DNA of 64,000 nucleotides, from contig NW_027261190.1 of assembly GCF_043641665.1 (NCBI RefSeq), positions 1-64,000 on the forward strand, given 5' to 3'. Below the pieces are notes generated by a model that saw only the letters and a program-made list of their open reading frames with translations, was not told the DNA's origin and made no database searches. Below, in pieces: positions 31,927 to 44,900 of this stretch (its first letter is position 1; each line of letters begins with the position of its first letter). The translations under genes were made by a program, and so were the position numbers. Source of the stretch: Enoplosus armatus (Eukaryota; Chordata; Actinopteri; Centrarchiformes; Enoplosidae).

Positions 31927-32907
31927 ATGACCTCCAGATCGACTCGAACGGGCGGAGAAAAGCCGCCGGTGGTTAGCAACTTGACCTCCTCGGCTAGCAA
32001 GGGTGATATTAGCCTAACACGTGCCGACGACATGCCTCAGTGGGCTAAGGATATGATGTCCGAGATTAAAAACGGCAACGTTGAGAATACGAAATACAGG
32101 GAGGAGACAAAGACCGAGATCGTGAGGTGCAAAGAAGAAGTAGAGAAAGGAAGGAAAGAGACGAAGGCCGAGATGGAAAAATGGGCTAGGAGCGTGGAAG
32201 AGAATGCTAAAGCTCAGTTTGAGTTGCTACGTGGGGAGGTGAGGCTGATTAGCGATCATACTAGCAGTTTGGCTAATAGGATGGACGAACGGAAAAAAGA
32301 GGTGGATGAAATATTGAATGGTCAGTCTGACAGCATAACCAACATTGAGACAAAACTGAAAGAAATGGAGAAGGAGGTACTGAAGCTGAGGGGACGGAGT
32401 GAAGACCTCGAGGCACGATCACGACGCAACAACATACGTGTCGTGGGGGTAAGAGAAGGGGCCGAGACGGGCAAAAAGCCGTCAGACTTTATGGCGGGCT
32501 TGCTGAAAGACAAGTTGGGACTAGCAGTAACACCGACGCTTGATCGAGCACACCGGACACTCGGCGCGAGACGAGACGGGAACGGAGTTCCGCCGAGAGC
32601 GTTCGTCGTGAGATGTCACTACTTTACAGAGAAAGAGGAGATAATGAAGAAGGCGAGAGAAATGGAGAGAACACCGGAGGGTCGGAGCGGACAGATTCAC
32701 ATCTTCCCGGACTACACCCAGGAGGTAAACAGTAAGAGAGCAGCCTTCAAAGAAGCAAGAAGCCTCCTGCGGGCCTGCACGGGGATCAGATATGGGCTGC
32801 GTTACCCGGCAACCCTGGTGATTACGCCAGAAGGAGGGCAAACGAAAATCTTCGAGAGCCCAAAAGACGCCGTGGATTACATCAAGAAGAAACTGAACCC
32901 TGGGTGA
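31927..32907 (+). CDS. L1 ORF1p RNA-binding chaperone (unit 2)
   Basis: 326 residues, same sequence as the unit-1 ORF1p: coiled coil, RRM-like domain and C-terminal domain. No disabling change. Confidence 0.9.
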   Translation: MTSRSTRTGGEKPPVVSNLTSSASKGDISLTRADDMPQWAKDMMSEIKNGNVENTKYREETKTEIVRCKEEVEKGRKETKAEMEKWARSVEENAKAQFELLRGEVRLISDHTSSLANRMDERKKEVDEILNGQSDSITNIETKLKEMEKEVLKLRGRSEDLEARSRRNNIRVVGVREGAETGKKPSDFMAGLLKDKLGLAVTPTLDRAHRTLGARRDGNGVPPRAFVVRCHYFTEKEEIMKKAREMERTPEGRSGQIHIFPDYTQEVNSKRAAFKEARSLLRACTGIRYGLRYPATLVITPEGGQTKIFESPKDAVDYIKKKLNPG

Positions 32908-33645
32908 AGCATATAGACTGGTTTCAGCTTGGCTAAGTAGAAATGTACACATGCTTACACTGTTGAAATGGGATGACTACTGCAAGCAGGATTTTGTTGA
33001 CTAGATTTGACAATATTGACAAAGAAATATTTGTTTCAGTGTGTATTTAAGTGGGGATATGCACATGCACTCACATATATTGCTGGGTGTATGTATATAT
33101 ATTTTTTTTTTTTCTTTGTATATAGATATATAATTCTCATCCCATCCTAGGAGCTACGGTTGCCCTGTCATATTATTGTTTTGTCTTATTCAAGGTTTAA
33201 GAATTGATTTTTCCCCCTTGGCTATTGTTGCCTACTGCCTATGGTATTGCCTTTTATTTCTATTTTTAATATTTTACATTATTTAGGATCTTGCTCTTGA
33301 GAGCTCCCTCTGTTTGTTTTTCCCATGAGGTGATTAAGTCAAAGGGGTGATGTTATACTTTTAAGGTTAGGGGGTGATATACACGGAGCCGCACACGGTA
33401 GGCTTGGTGTGTAGGAGGATGATGGACCGGTTGGCCACGAGAGAGCTCGTTAAAGAGCACTGTGTTAGCGTTCATATATGTAATGTGTTATGTGTTAGCT
33501 GTGTCTGTGTGTGTGACACCCCCCCCTCCCTCCCCAGACCCTCTCCTTTTAACCTTTTTGTTTTTGCTGCCAAATCTTCAAGGTGTGATCCGGAAAGTGG
33601 GTATCATAGGGGTGCAATGGTGATTCCGGGCTGCGGACTCCTGAC

Positions 33646-36600
33646 ATGGCACCAAACATGGATGCGAGCAGAATGGACACAAAATTGATGAGCTGGAACG
33701 TAAGGGCGATCAATAAGCCGGCTAAACGGAGTAAGATATTTTCGCATTTGAGAGACCAGGGAGCGGAGATAGTTTACTTACAGGAGACGCATTTGTTGAA
33801 CAAGGACCACCTCAAGCTTTGTAGGGGGGGATTCAATCAGATTTATCACTCAAATTTCAATAGTAAGAGTCGAGGAGTGGCCATCCTTATACACAGGAAT
33901 GTACAATTCGTAGAAACAACTACTATAAAAGATAAACATGGTCGATATGTTATTGTGGTTGGAAAATTATTCAATATGCCAGTGGTGTTGGCAAACATAT
34001 ACGCACCCAATTGGGATAATGTTCAATTTTTTAAGGACTTATTCTCATTACTGCCTAATTTGGACGCTCATAATCTGATTCTAGGGGGAGACCTAAACTG
34101 TGTCCTAGACTCAACCTTGGACCGCTCTAGCCCAACATCCAATGTATTAAGTAAATCAGCACAATGCATTAACTCTTTTTGTAAAGCATATGGTGTGTTT
34201 GATCCATGGAGATTCATAAACCCAACCTCCAGACAGTACTCCTTTTACTCCCCACCACATCAAACATATACTAGAATTGACTATTTCTTATTAGATAATA
34301 AACTGACTTCTATAGTAACAGATGTAGAATACACTGGTATAGTAATATCTGATCACAGCCCGGTCATGTTGAAACTTCACTTTCCTGAGAATACGCCACC
34401 TCAGAGAATGTGGCGCCTTAATAGCAGGCTATTGGCAGATGATGATTTTACAAAATTCATAAACTCGCAAATAGTCTTTTTCTTAGAACTTAATGATACC
34501 CCTGATATAAGTAATGGCACTCTGTGGGAATCCTTAAAAGCTTATTTACGAGGACAAATAATTTCATACAGTGCTGGTGAAAGGAAGAGAAAGATGAAAC
34601 GTACCACGGAATTAATAAAAGCAATAAAAGAAGTTGACCTGGCAAATTCTATGACTCCCTCTGAGGAGCTACATAGAAAGCGGATTTTGCTCCAAACTGA
34701 ATATGATGTCTTGATAAGTCAATGTGAGGAGGATCTATATCTTAGGTCAAGACAGGATCTCTATGAGCATGGTGAGCGTGCGGGTAAGCTCCTGAGCTAC
34801 CAGTTGAAGCAATCAGCAGCTGCTGGCAGGATAGTACAGATAGGAGATAACCTGGGAAACAAAATTATAGATCAGAAGGGTATTAACGACCAATTTAAAT
34901 CTTTTTATAAGGATCTGTATACTTCAGAAACAGATGACAAGGAACGAATGAAAAATTTTTTTGAAAATCTGGAAATACCATCCCTAGATGACGCAGATAG
35001 GGATAGATTAGAGGGACCCATGACGGCTAGGGAGATAGAGAATGCGATTCGGAATATGAAGACAGGCAAAGCGCCGGGCCCTGATGGGTTCCCAAGTGAG
35101 TTTTATAAAACATTCGCTTCTAAACTGATACCCCTGCTTTGTGGAGTATATAGGGAGGTCCTTGATAAAAAAGCTTTGCCTCAAACAATGTCACAGGCTT
35201 TGATCTCTGTACTCCTTAAGAAAAATAAAGACCCACTTAAATGTGAATCATACCGCCCAGTGAGTCTACTTGGCTGTGATTATAAGATATTGGCCAAAAT
35301 ATTGGCGGCTAGGATTGAGCTTGTTATAAGTAAAATAATTCATCCTGACCAGACAGGGTTTGTTGCTGGTAGACAACTTTCCAGTAATCTCCGTCGCTTG
35401 TTTAATGTGATATACACTGCTGAAGATAACATTGAGCCTGAGATTGTGATCTCCCTGGATGCCCACAAAGCCTTTGATAGAATAGAGTATTTCTATCTGT
35501 TCACGGCCCTCGAGAGATTCGGATTCGGTCCTAAATTTCGCTCGTGGATTGAGATAATTTATGCGAACCCCCAGGCTATGGTAAGAACAAACAATATAAT
35601 ATCTGAACCTTTTCCTCTGTTTCGGGGGACAAGGCAGGGTTGCCCCTTGTCGCCCATGCTCTTTGATGTGGCAATTGAGCCCCTCGCAATAATGCTGAGG
35701 CATGCTGCTGAGCTCGGGGGAATACACAGGGGCACGCAAATTCATAAGTTGTCTTTATACGCTGATGACCTCCTCCTCTTCCTGTCGAATCCTGTCACGA
35801 ACATCCCGGTAGCTCTTGGTATTATCGAAGACTATGGGAGGGTGTCGGGTTATAAAATTAACCTGGGAAAAAGTGTCCTTTTCCCAATTAATAAACAGGC
35901 GAGGAAACTTTCATTCCAGGCCTATCCCTTTACAACAAATAAGGATAAGTTTACCTATTTAGGTATCAATGTAACAAGGAGGTATAAAGATTTATTTAAT
36001 CATAATTTTAAAGTAACATTGGATACGGCAAAATTAGATATGGAAAGGTGGTCATCCCTCCCCCTATCATTAGCAGGGAAGATAAATTCTGTTAAAATGA
36101 ACATAATGCCACGGTTCCTCTATTTATTCCAGACGGTACCAATTTTCATACCGAAGTCATTTTTTAAAGAACTGAATAAATGTACATCCACCTTTATCTG
36201 GGAAAAAAAAGTCCCCCGGATAAGAAGGGAGTTCCTTGAGAGACAGAGGGAAGAGGGAGGCCTGGCCCTACCAAATTATATGCACTATTATTGGGCTGCT
36301 AATATACATAAGGTGTTGTTTTGGGTCTCAAAGTTGGATGACGATGAAACTCCAGTGTGGGTACATATGGAAAGATATGCATCTAGCCCGGTGTCCCTAT
36401 GCTCCCTGGTCTGCGCTCCTCTGCCCTTAAGCAAACACCTTTACACAAACAACCCTGTTGTATGTGACTCTATCAAAATCTGGGTCCAATTCAGAACACA
36501 TTTTAAAAATAGAAACGCCCTCCTGTCTGCTCCCGTCTATGGCAATCACTTATTCTCCCCGGCCCTTGGGGGAACAGCATTTAGGGAATGGTATAGAGCT

Positions 36601-37449
36601 GGGGTGGAATGCGTCAAAAATCTTTTTAAAGGTGGTGTTTTCATGTCTGCTGCTCAGTTGGAGAAGGAATATGGAATCCCCTCAAAGACGAATTACTTAA
36701 GATATTTTCAGGTTCGAGATTTTGTGAAAAAGACATTCGCCTCATCCCTTGAGTTGCCGCGGAGTGGATGGATAGATGGGCTGCTAGACATGAATCCAAC
36801 TCTTAAAGGGACGGTTTCCACGCTCTATGTGAGCATCCAGAAGGTGGCTTCCCCATCCCTTGATATCTTACAAAGGAAGTGGGAGGAAGAGTTAGAATTG
36901 GACATATCAGATGTTGACTGGAGACGGGCAGTGGAACTAATACACTCTTCTTCTGTATGTGTTAGACATGGATTGATACAGTTTAAGGTCTTACACAGAC
37001 TTCATTTCTCAAGGGACAAACTGGCAAGAATGTATCAGGGGGCTGATCCGACTTGCCCTAGATGTAAACAGGTGCCAGCCAATATAGGTCATATGTTCTG
37101 GTCCTGTCCCAAGCTGAAAGAGTTCTGGGCCAGAATTTTTAGAACTTTCTCGTCAATCTATAACAAAGATATAGAGCCCGGCCCTCTGACAGCCATCTTT
37201 GGTGTGACACCAAGGGAAGCGCCACTAACAATCTCTCAAAGGAAAACAATAGCATTCTCTTCATTGCTGGCTAGGAGATTGATCCTACTTAACTGGATAA
37301 AGGCGACACCGCCATCCCATAAACGATGGGTAGAAGAGGTGATGGCACACCTTAAATTAGAACATATTAGATTCACCTTGCAGGGCAACACTAAGAAGTA
37401 CTCTACGGTCTGGCAGCCTTTTATTTCCTACTTTGAACATGAGTTCTAA
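33646..37449 (+). CDS. L1 ORF2p endonuclease/reverse transcriptase (unit 2)
   Basis: 1,267 residues with complete endonuclease, reverse-transcriptase (YADD) and C-terminal zinc-knuckle motifs. It differs from the unit-1 protein by Met and Asn (KERMKNFF) where unit 1 has Val and Ile, in the linker before the reverse transcriptase. Confidence 0.95.
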   Translation: MAPNMDASRMDTKLMSWNVRAINKPAKRSKIFSHLRDQGAEIVYLQETHLLNKDHLKLCRGGFNQIYHSNFNSKSRGVAILIHRNVQFVETTTIKDKHGRYVIVVGKLFNMPVVLANIYAPNWDNVQFFKDLFSLLPNLDAHNLILGGDLNCVLDSTLDRSSPTSNVLSKSAQCINSFCKAYGVFDPWRFINPTSRQYSFYSPPHQTYTRIDYFLLDNKLTSIVTDVEYTGIVISDHSPVMLKLHFPENTPPQRMWRLNSRLLADDDFTKFINSQIVFFLELNDTPDISNGTLWESLKAYLRGQIISYSAGERKRKMKRTTELIKAIKEVDLANSMTPSEELHRKRILLQTEYDVLISQCEEDLYLRSRQDLYEHGERAGKLLSYQLKQSAAAGRIVQIGDNLGNKIIDQKGINDQFKSFYKDLYTSETDDKERMKNFFENLEIPSLDDADRDRLEGPMTAREIENAIRNMKTGKAPGPDGFPSEFYKTFASKLIPLLCGVYREVLDKKALPQTMSQALISVLLKKNKDPLKCESYRPVSLLGCDYKILAKILAARIELVISKIIHPDQTGFVAGRQLSSNLRRLFNVIYTAEDNIEPEIVISLDAHKAFDRIEYFYLFTALERFGFGPKFRSWIEIIYANPQAMVRTNNIISEPFPLFRGTRQGCPLSPMLFDVAIEPLAIMLRHAAELGGIHRGTQIHKLSLYADDLLLFLSNPVTNIPVALGIIEDYGRVSGYKINLGKSVLFPINKQARKLSFQAYPFTTNKDKFTYLGINVTRRYKDLFNHNFKVTLDTAKLDMERWSSLPLSLAGKINSVKMNIMPRFLYLFQTVPIFIPKSFFKELNKCTSTFIWEKKVPRIRREFLERQREEGGLALPNYMHYYWAANIHKVLFWVSKLDDDETPVWVHMERYASSPVSLCSLVCAPLPLSKHLYTNNPVVCDSIKIWVQFRTHFKNRNALLSAPVYGNHLFSPALGGTAFREWYRAGVECVKNLFKGGVFMSAAQLEKEYGIPSKTNYLRYFQVRDFVKKTFASSLELPRSGWIDGLLDMNPTLKGTVSTLYVSIQKVASPSLDILQRKWEEELELDISDVDWRRAVELIHSSSVCVRHGLIQFKVLHRLHFSRDKLARMYQGADPTCPRCKQVPANIGHMFWSCPKLKEFWARIFRTFSSIYNKDIEPGPLTAIFGVTPREAPLTISQRKTIAFSSLLARRLILLNWIKATPPSHKRWVEEVMAHLKLEHIRFTLQGNTKKYSTVWQPFISYFEHEF

Positions 37450-38429
37450 TTAGCCCCAACATAGATGGCAGCTTTTGACCCCCCCCCCCTCCTTCCCTTC
37501 CCTTCCCACATGGGTGATGGGTATGTCTGATGTCTGATATTAGTATGGTATGTCTTGTTACTGTTTTGTCTGTGGTTTAGACCTGTATTTGAGATGTATG
37601 TTTTGAGTCCTGCTGTCTTTTTTTTAATTTATTTTTTTATTTTATTTTATTTTATTTTTTTTATTTTATTTATTTTTTTTTTTTGAATGGGATGTTTGTT
37701 GTTTGAACAGAAAATTCAATAAAAACACTTTGATAATAATAATAATATAATGTTATTACAGAGACCCAACAGTTCCCACCATGAGCAAGCACTTTGGCGA
37801 CAATGGCAAGGAAAAACTTCCTTTTAAGAGGCAGAAACCTCAAGCAGAACCAGACTCTAGGTGGGCGGTCATCTGCTTTGACCGGTTGGGTTTGAGAAAG
37901 AGAGAGAGAGGGAGAGAGAGAGAGACATAGAGAGGGAGGGAGAAAGAGAGAGGGGGAGAGACAGACAGACAGACAGAAAGAGACAGAGAGAGAGATAGAC
38001 ATAAAGACACAGATAGACAGACCGACAGACGGACTAGCAGTAGAAATAGCAGCTATAATTATAATAATAATGGAAATATGACTGATGATAGTAGTTACAG
38101 CTGTAATAATAGCTGTAATAATAGCACAGTAGATCAAAATGATTATCTGATATTAGCTTGTTTACTAATACAGCTTTAGATGACAGAGATCTGATATTTA
38201 ACAGTCCACACTTAATTTTCCTATTGTTTTGTCCTATAGCAGTGGTGGTCTTAATTTTTATTAGGTTTTTATTAATGACTGCTCTCCTGTTTAATTTTGA
38301 TTGAATTAATTTAAGTGGTCGGGGGGGAGACACAGTCATTATGGGGTTTTGGGTGGGTAACTGCTCTAATGGAAGCGCAGAGAAGCGTGTAGGACTGCGA
38401 CTCTGCATCCTGGTCTGGACTCTGGGTTG

Positions 38430-38854
38430 TCACGGTTTTGGTTCACTAATAAAGTCGGTCAGATTTCTAGATATGAGAGCCGCTCCATCCAAAGTGGGAT
38501 GAATGCCGTCTCTCCTCATCAGACCAGGTCTCCTCCAGAAAGTCCGCCAATTATCTACGAAGCCCACATCGTTTGCTGGACACCACCTCGACAGCCAGCG
38601 GTTGAATGATGACATGCGGCTAAACATGTCATCACTGGTCAAATTGGGAAGGGGCCCAGAGAAAACTACGGAGTCCGACATAGTTTTTGCAAACGAACAC
38701 ACCGACTCCACGTTAATTTTAGTGACCTCCGATTGGCGTAACCGGGAGTCATTACCGCCGACGTGAATAACAATCTTACTGTATTTACGCTTATCCATGC
38801 ATGCTAACAAGTACAACCTCATAGCCGTTAGCATGACTGTAGCCCGGTCTTGCT
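38430..38854 (-). pseudogene. L2-like LINE ORF1 fragment with SGNH esterase domain (unit 2)
   Basis: Same fragment as in unit 1, immediately upstream of receptor copy C and on the opposite strand. Confidence 0.75.
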
Positions 38855-38999
38855 AAAACATCCTGTTTCCTTTCATATTAGATATCCAGAAATGTATTGA
38901 TTGCTGACTTGTGCACTGTCAAGAAATCATCATGTACTGAGAATGTCTTTTGCAGCAAAACACTTTGATATTCTATGTGTCATTGTTATTTCTCCTCAG

Positions 39000-41900
39000 G
39001 TTGTATTCCATGGCCATGTTTTGAGTTGCTAGGAGAAGGAGACCCTAAAATCTGTCAGCACTATGTCCAAGCACCAAATGATGTGAAGATTGAGTTTGTA
39101 CATGAGCCAAACCCCAAATATGACACAATGGTTGTCTCCTGGAAGCCCAGTTACTATGGTATGTTGATACAGATTGACAACGAAATACTCTCATCCTATA
39201 TTCTAAAGCCAATTTCTGTATGCGGTTGTGATAAGGATACATAGCATGTCTTTAAATTGGGGCGAAAGTCATACAGTTGTTTGGTCAGTTTTTAAGACTG
39301 TAGCCAGTTTTGAAATTAAAATACCATGTCAGGCAGGAGTTACGTCCCCCAAATAATTTGTCATATCAGGGTTTGACATAAAGAAGATTTACTTCAGGTG
39401 ACATACAGTGAATTATTTTTGAAAGGCGAAAATTATGCCTTGCATTATGAGAATGCTTCTAAGTACAGGTATGAGAGACAGCTCGTTGAATTATTCCAGG
39501 CTTTGACAGGTGACAGTATAACAGACTTTCTTGTTAAAAGTTTAATTGAGCATGCACTGAACTGGTGTAACACAAGCAGCACACACATGCATTTGACTTT
39601 GGAGTTTGTATGCAACTTAGATGATGGCTTGCCGAGTCCGTGACACTGACTTCACGCTGTCCTTTTGTGTTTGCTGCAGGCATCGCCTTCCTGCGAGGCT
39701 TTCAGGTGTCCCTCCAGGCTTTGGGAGGGTCTGGTGTTGCCTGTCAGCTCTTTCTCTTCCACCGTAACCTCTCCATCCCGGCTTCACATGCTCAAAGGGT
39801 AGGAAGGGCCCCGCTCGCTTTGGTCTGTGCTTCTTTTTCTGCCTAGAATGCCACTTTTAACGCAAATTCTTGTTAAAAGCAGTTCTCAACAACAAACAAC
39901 TAAGCAATACTTTGAATATAAATACATTTACATTTTGATTACAGATTATTTCATCAGGGAGTGGATCTTAAATCTTTCCCACCCCAAAGACCAAAGACTT
40001 TCCCCTGGGAAGACACACCAGCAGCCAGTATCTTTTAGCTTCTGGACATACTCTCACATTATGACCTGGTGTTTATGAAATTATGTTATATTTTGGGTGG
40101 GATAACAGTGACATCATCCTTCAGAAAAACTGAAAATATGCCCTTATGATTTTATCAAGCTCATCAAGATCATTCAAAAGCTGTAATTATCACACGAGAG
40201 GCAACGTCACAGGAAGTCTGTTATTTAGCCTTTTGTTATGAGAATGTCCTGAAGGACTATGACACCATACACCATTGGACATGCTCACAACGGTGGGAAC
40301 TCCACATGCATACATTTAAACCACATTAACACTTAATCCAATGAAAGGAACACACATTACTGTGTTTGACTTGGTAAACGATGAAAACGGTGAGGTTTCT
40401 AATAACCCTTATTTTGATAACTATAGGTTGTATGGGGCTGATTTTGTTTTTGAAACAAATCATTTTTGCTCAACCCTGTGTACACAACTCATCTGTCTAA
40501 TTTTATATGTAATCTGCCAGTTTCAAAGAAGAGATATTTGCGTCACTATGTCCCACGACGATGCATTTTATGTCTGACATATTAGAAACAGATTAGTGCA
40601 ATTTGCCCATTACTAGGCAACAAGTTGCTATCCACCTGCTTCATTTCGGTTTCTGTAATCAGAATCAGAATCAGAATCAGAAACTGTTTATTGCCAAGTA
40701 ACATACATTACAAGGAATTTGCTGTGGTCTGAAGGTGCTATTGTTTTGATAACAAATAAGTAGAATATAAAAGCTAAAATAAGAATAAGAATAAAAATAA
40801 AAATAAAAAATAAGATAAGATAAATAACAACAGTGCAGTGACCAGAATAAAGTAAAGTGTCCAGATAAAGTGTCCAGTAGGGGGTGGGTGCGTTAATGTA
40901 ACGCAGTGGGGACAGGGGTGATGTACGTTAATATAACGTATATTGTGTTAATTGTTTTACATGTAAAAACTATGTCCTATAGCATCCCTGGCTGAATGAT
41001 GGTCTAACTCTTCACAAAACCTTTATAGATGACACACAGTGCTGTAGCTCCAAAACTGTGGGAACCATGAAGGTTGAAAAGCACTATATATGTGAGACCA
41101 TTTGAGTCCATTTACTTTAACATCCTGATGGAATATGTCACAATAGCTTTACAATTTTCCTTGGATTATATGCTTTAGATTGAAAATGAATTAGCATTAC
41201 TATCATTTATACTCAAATACCACTTTTTAACCCTTTTAACTCAACTTAATGACAATCTCTAATGGAGTCCTATAGGTGAGCATTTGAACTCACCTATAGA
41301 ATATGTATATGAAATATGTATTCGCATAAAGCATTGGAAAATAGCACAAATCACACATGAAATGCAGCTTTAATCTAGCATTACTTCACTAAAGCATGCT
41401 TCACCTTACATACAAGCTTTATAATTTAACTAACAGAACCAATAATAACACAGCTTTAAGAACAGACTCATGAAATCAACAGATTATTTAAGTATTCTGG
41501 ACCATACCAAAGGTCATTAACACATCCATACATGTCCTTGAGGCGTCATCATACAATAAAGAAAAGTGTGAAATTGTTAAAGTGTAGCAAGTGTTAAACC
41601 AACAAGTGACTTTTAAGAACTGCAATGCATAAACACCATATTGTTGCCTATGAAAGACAGGGATCATGTTTTAAAAAACGTGATATCTATTTAATGGTAA
41701 ATGTTTCATGAAAGAACCACAAGTTAGTACCAGAGCTACAGGCTGCAATGACCACTCTGTACTAGTATTCTGGTACTCTGGGAGGCAAATCTGACCATAA
41801 CCAAGTCCAAGTCTCATATCCAAATCTGCATATGCTCAAATCAAATCATCCTACAAAAAAGTAAGTAAAAAGTTCAAATTCAATCAAAAACACACAACGT

Positions 41901-44900
41901 CACATCACATAAAATGGCAACTCGACTCAACAATTCTTTGGGGAAAGTGTTGATAAACATATGTCAGCTGGGATTGGCTGTAGCCCCCCTGTGACTCTCA
42001 AGGATAAGTGGGTATAGCAAATAGATGGATGAATATATATAATATATAACAGCAATATATATGAGACTTTGTATGAGAAAGCCGTTCTATTTAACCACTA
42101 ATAAAGAATATGTCAAAAACTCTTATCTCAGCTTATCAGATAAGTGTGCAGTGTGTTTGAAGTCATAATTGCCACTGAATTCTGCAGGTGTACAAGTCAG
42201 ACCCTTTCCCCGGCCTCTCCCTTGGGTCCCAGTATGCTGTTACCGTCATGGCTCTGCCAGTGCCTGAGGAGTGGGAGAGGTTCTACCACAGCAAGATCTT
42301 TTCCACACGCTGTAAGACTACTTTAAGCTCTAGACTAGATATTATCTCATAAAGCACACACACACACACACACACACAGTTTCAGTGAACTTTGTGGTTG
42401 CTTCAGGGTAACCTTCAAAATCTAAATCCCTCCTTCTCTTGGCTTATTTACTGTACATATAATGACATCTCCTGCTCTGTCCCCAGAAAGCTCTCTGCTC
42501 TCTAAACTTTGCCCTTTTCATCATATATCTTTCAGTAAGACTATTGTCAAAACAATGGTGAATTTATAGTAATATGCGCTGGTTTTGCAGCATGTGCAGA
42601 GAAGAACGGTCTTGAGCAGTGCAAAAAAGGTGAGAATTTCTCATAGTTCCCAAATAAAGTCTGGTATAACAATAAATGTTTTCCTTCTTCGGTAATGCTT
42701 CAATTTACAGGTCCACAAATTTCATGGAAAGTAGGTGATAATTAGCAAGTTACGTATTTGAAATTTCTTTGAAATTATCCCCAAATTACCCCTAAATGTG
42801 TCCAAAATTACTGCAAAATTATTTAAGAATTATATTGTGCTCTTTCCTAATAAGCAGTTGCGGTTCGATTTTTCACAAAAGTTAAACTTGCTGAAAATCT
42901 ATCAATCCATGAATAAATGCTGCAGCTCTTCAATAACCAAGAAATTCCTGCGTTTTGCTTCCCAGCTGTTGGGTAAAAGTGAAGGGGGTTAGCCCTGAAG
43001 TCGATCTGCCCAGGAGGAAAACAAAGTCTTCCCTGTGCTACCGACAAGGGTCTGGAAGCTAGCACAGGAGCTTTGGCCCTGCAGGAGGAGAAGGTTTTCA
43101 AGTCCGGGGTGGGGGGACCCAGTGGGGGAGTGGCGCCGGAATGGGCACCAGAACCGGAGACAGATGAGATGGCAACGGAACAGGGTTTAGCTAGTAGGAA
43201 CTATCTAGATATCAGTTAACTTCGTATTACTTTCCTTGAAATGTATGTATGCATGTAATTATCACCTACTTATCATGAAATTTGCGGACCTGTAAAATGA
43301 AGCGTTACCGTTTCTTCTTATGATCAGCTTGACATCATGTCAATATTTTATGGTCTGGTTGTAGACTGGTATCCCAAATATATTGAGGTCCAACATGAAG
43401 GGACTGCCATCATAGTGACCTTTAACCTGGCTCCCCCGAACCTGGGCATCAGAAGCTACTTCTCACTGTGTTACGCAAACGGCATAATGAAATACACAGA
43501 CATAACACCTGTGAGTTGTTTCAACTTCTGCAGCTTTATATTTTGCCAATGCCTTGCTTCTATTATGTGTATTACGGAACTATTTGATAATTAAGTGAAC
43601 TGAATACTTGTATTTAATTTCCTTAGAATTCCACCAACAACAAAACTCATCACAGCTATCAGCTGAATGGCCTTCAAGAAGGAACCAATTACACTTGTGA
43701 GGTAAAATAAAAGTGGATTATAACTATTCTATCCTTAACACTGATTGCATAATATATAAAACTACAACTGTTTTCAACCTAATCTCAGGGGCTTTGTGTT
43801 TAATAAATTATATTGAAATACCAGTCTCAAAAAATATGTATTATATGGACTATCTATATATTTTATGCATTAATTTTCAACCATCGGCATTTAGCATTTA
43901 GCCAGATATTTCCCCTCAAGAGCTGGTGGAGAGCAAAACAGAGATAAAAGGAGAGTGAATATTGGACTTGCATTCATCATCACAACCCCAAATTAATGCT
44001 AATGTTGCTCCATGTCTTCTGGATAAATAGGCTGTTAGCCAACACAGTCGATATATCAACTTTATAAGGTGATGTGTCAGTGTTTTGTTTACAGCTTGTT
44101 GCGCTGCCCCCAAGTGGCCCCCAAAAGAAGTTTATTTTGTCAATCTACAAGGTCAAGAATGAACTGTCATGCTCAACATTTCTTGTTTCACAGATTGCAG
44201 CTAACGAAGTGGATGCAGTGAGGAAAACATTCAGTGTTCAAGTCATGCACATTCAAAAAGGTGGGGGAGGTTGTTTTATTGCTGCTGATCCACACAATCA
44301 CTATGCATCATAGTAGGTGCTATGCAAACCTCTCTTTTCATTTTGTTGTGGAGATATAAGTGATATAATATTTAAGTGTCTGTTGGACCATGAATACAGT
44401 CTGTGTATATTTAATACATGTGTGATCAATCCCATCAGTCTTTCATCCCTTTAAGTAATACTTTGGAATTTGGGGAAATATTCTTATTATGCTTCCAGTC
44501 TTTATGCTAAACTAAAATAATCTACTCCCAGCTCTAGCTCCATAATTAGCACACAGGCATGACAGTGGTATCAATCATCTCATTTTAACTCTCGGCAGTA
44601 ATTAGTAACGCATTTTCCAAAATGTCAAACTACTTCTTTAAGGTCTGTCACTGAATTATCATGTAATCACAACTCCCCACTCCTCAGAAGGTGCCTTGCA
44701 ACTCTCTGTCACTCTCTCCTGGGCTTTGATGCTTCCACTGGGCCTGGCTGTGGTAGCCATACTTGTAGTCTTACTGGCTGCTCTCACCAGGAGGAGGCCC
44801 AAGCTGCAGATGAAGAAACTTGACATAAAACCAGGTGCGAAGACAAACCAAATACTTCATGTAAAATCACTGCTTGCATTTCATGAAAGCTAATCAAAAT

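Larger units (their letters stand above)
31756..37745 (+). mobile_element. Full-length L1-type LINE (unit 2)
   Basis: Same insertion as unit 1, with the same 16-bp target duplication at 31740-31755 and 37746-37761. Both ORFs are open. It was carried by the tandem duplication rather than inserted independently. Confidence 0.93.
31641..38860 (-). mobile_element. Antisense L2-like LINE with nested L1 (unit 2)
   Basis: Same internally deleted element as in unit 1, with the nested L1 at 31756-37745. The AATTG tail is at 31643-31663. Confidence 0.75.
21793..43597. repeat. Tandem array unit 2 (21,805 bp)
   Basis: Second copy of the 21.8 kb unit. It is 13 bp longer than unit 1 because of a TA microsatellite (+4), a GT microsatellite (+6), a +2 change in the Tc1 transposase and one extra C in a homopolymer near 30350. 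Other private bases are T at 26280 and T at 28816. The private differences I found between unit 2 and unit 3 all lie between about 24450 and 30360; outside that stretch the two look the same by eye. Confidence 0.97.
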
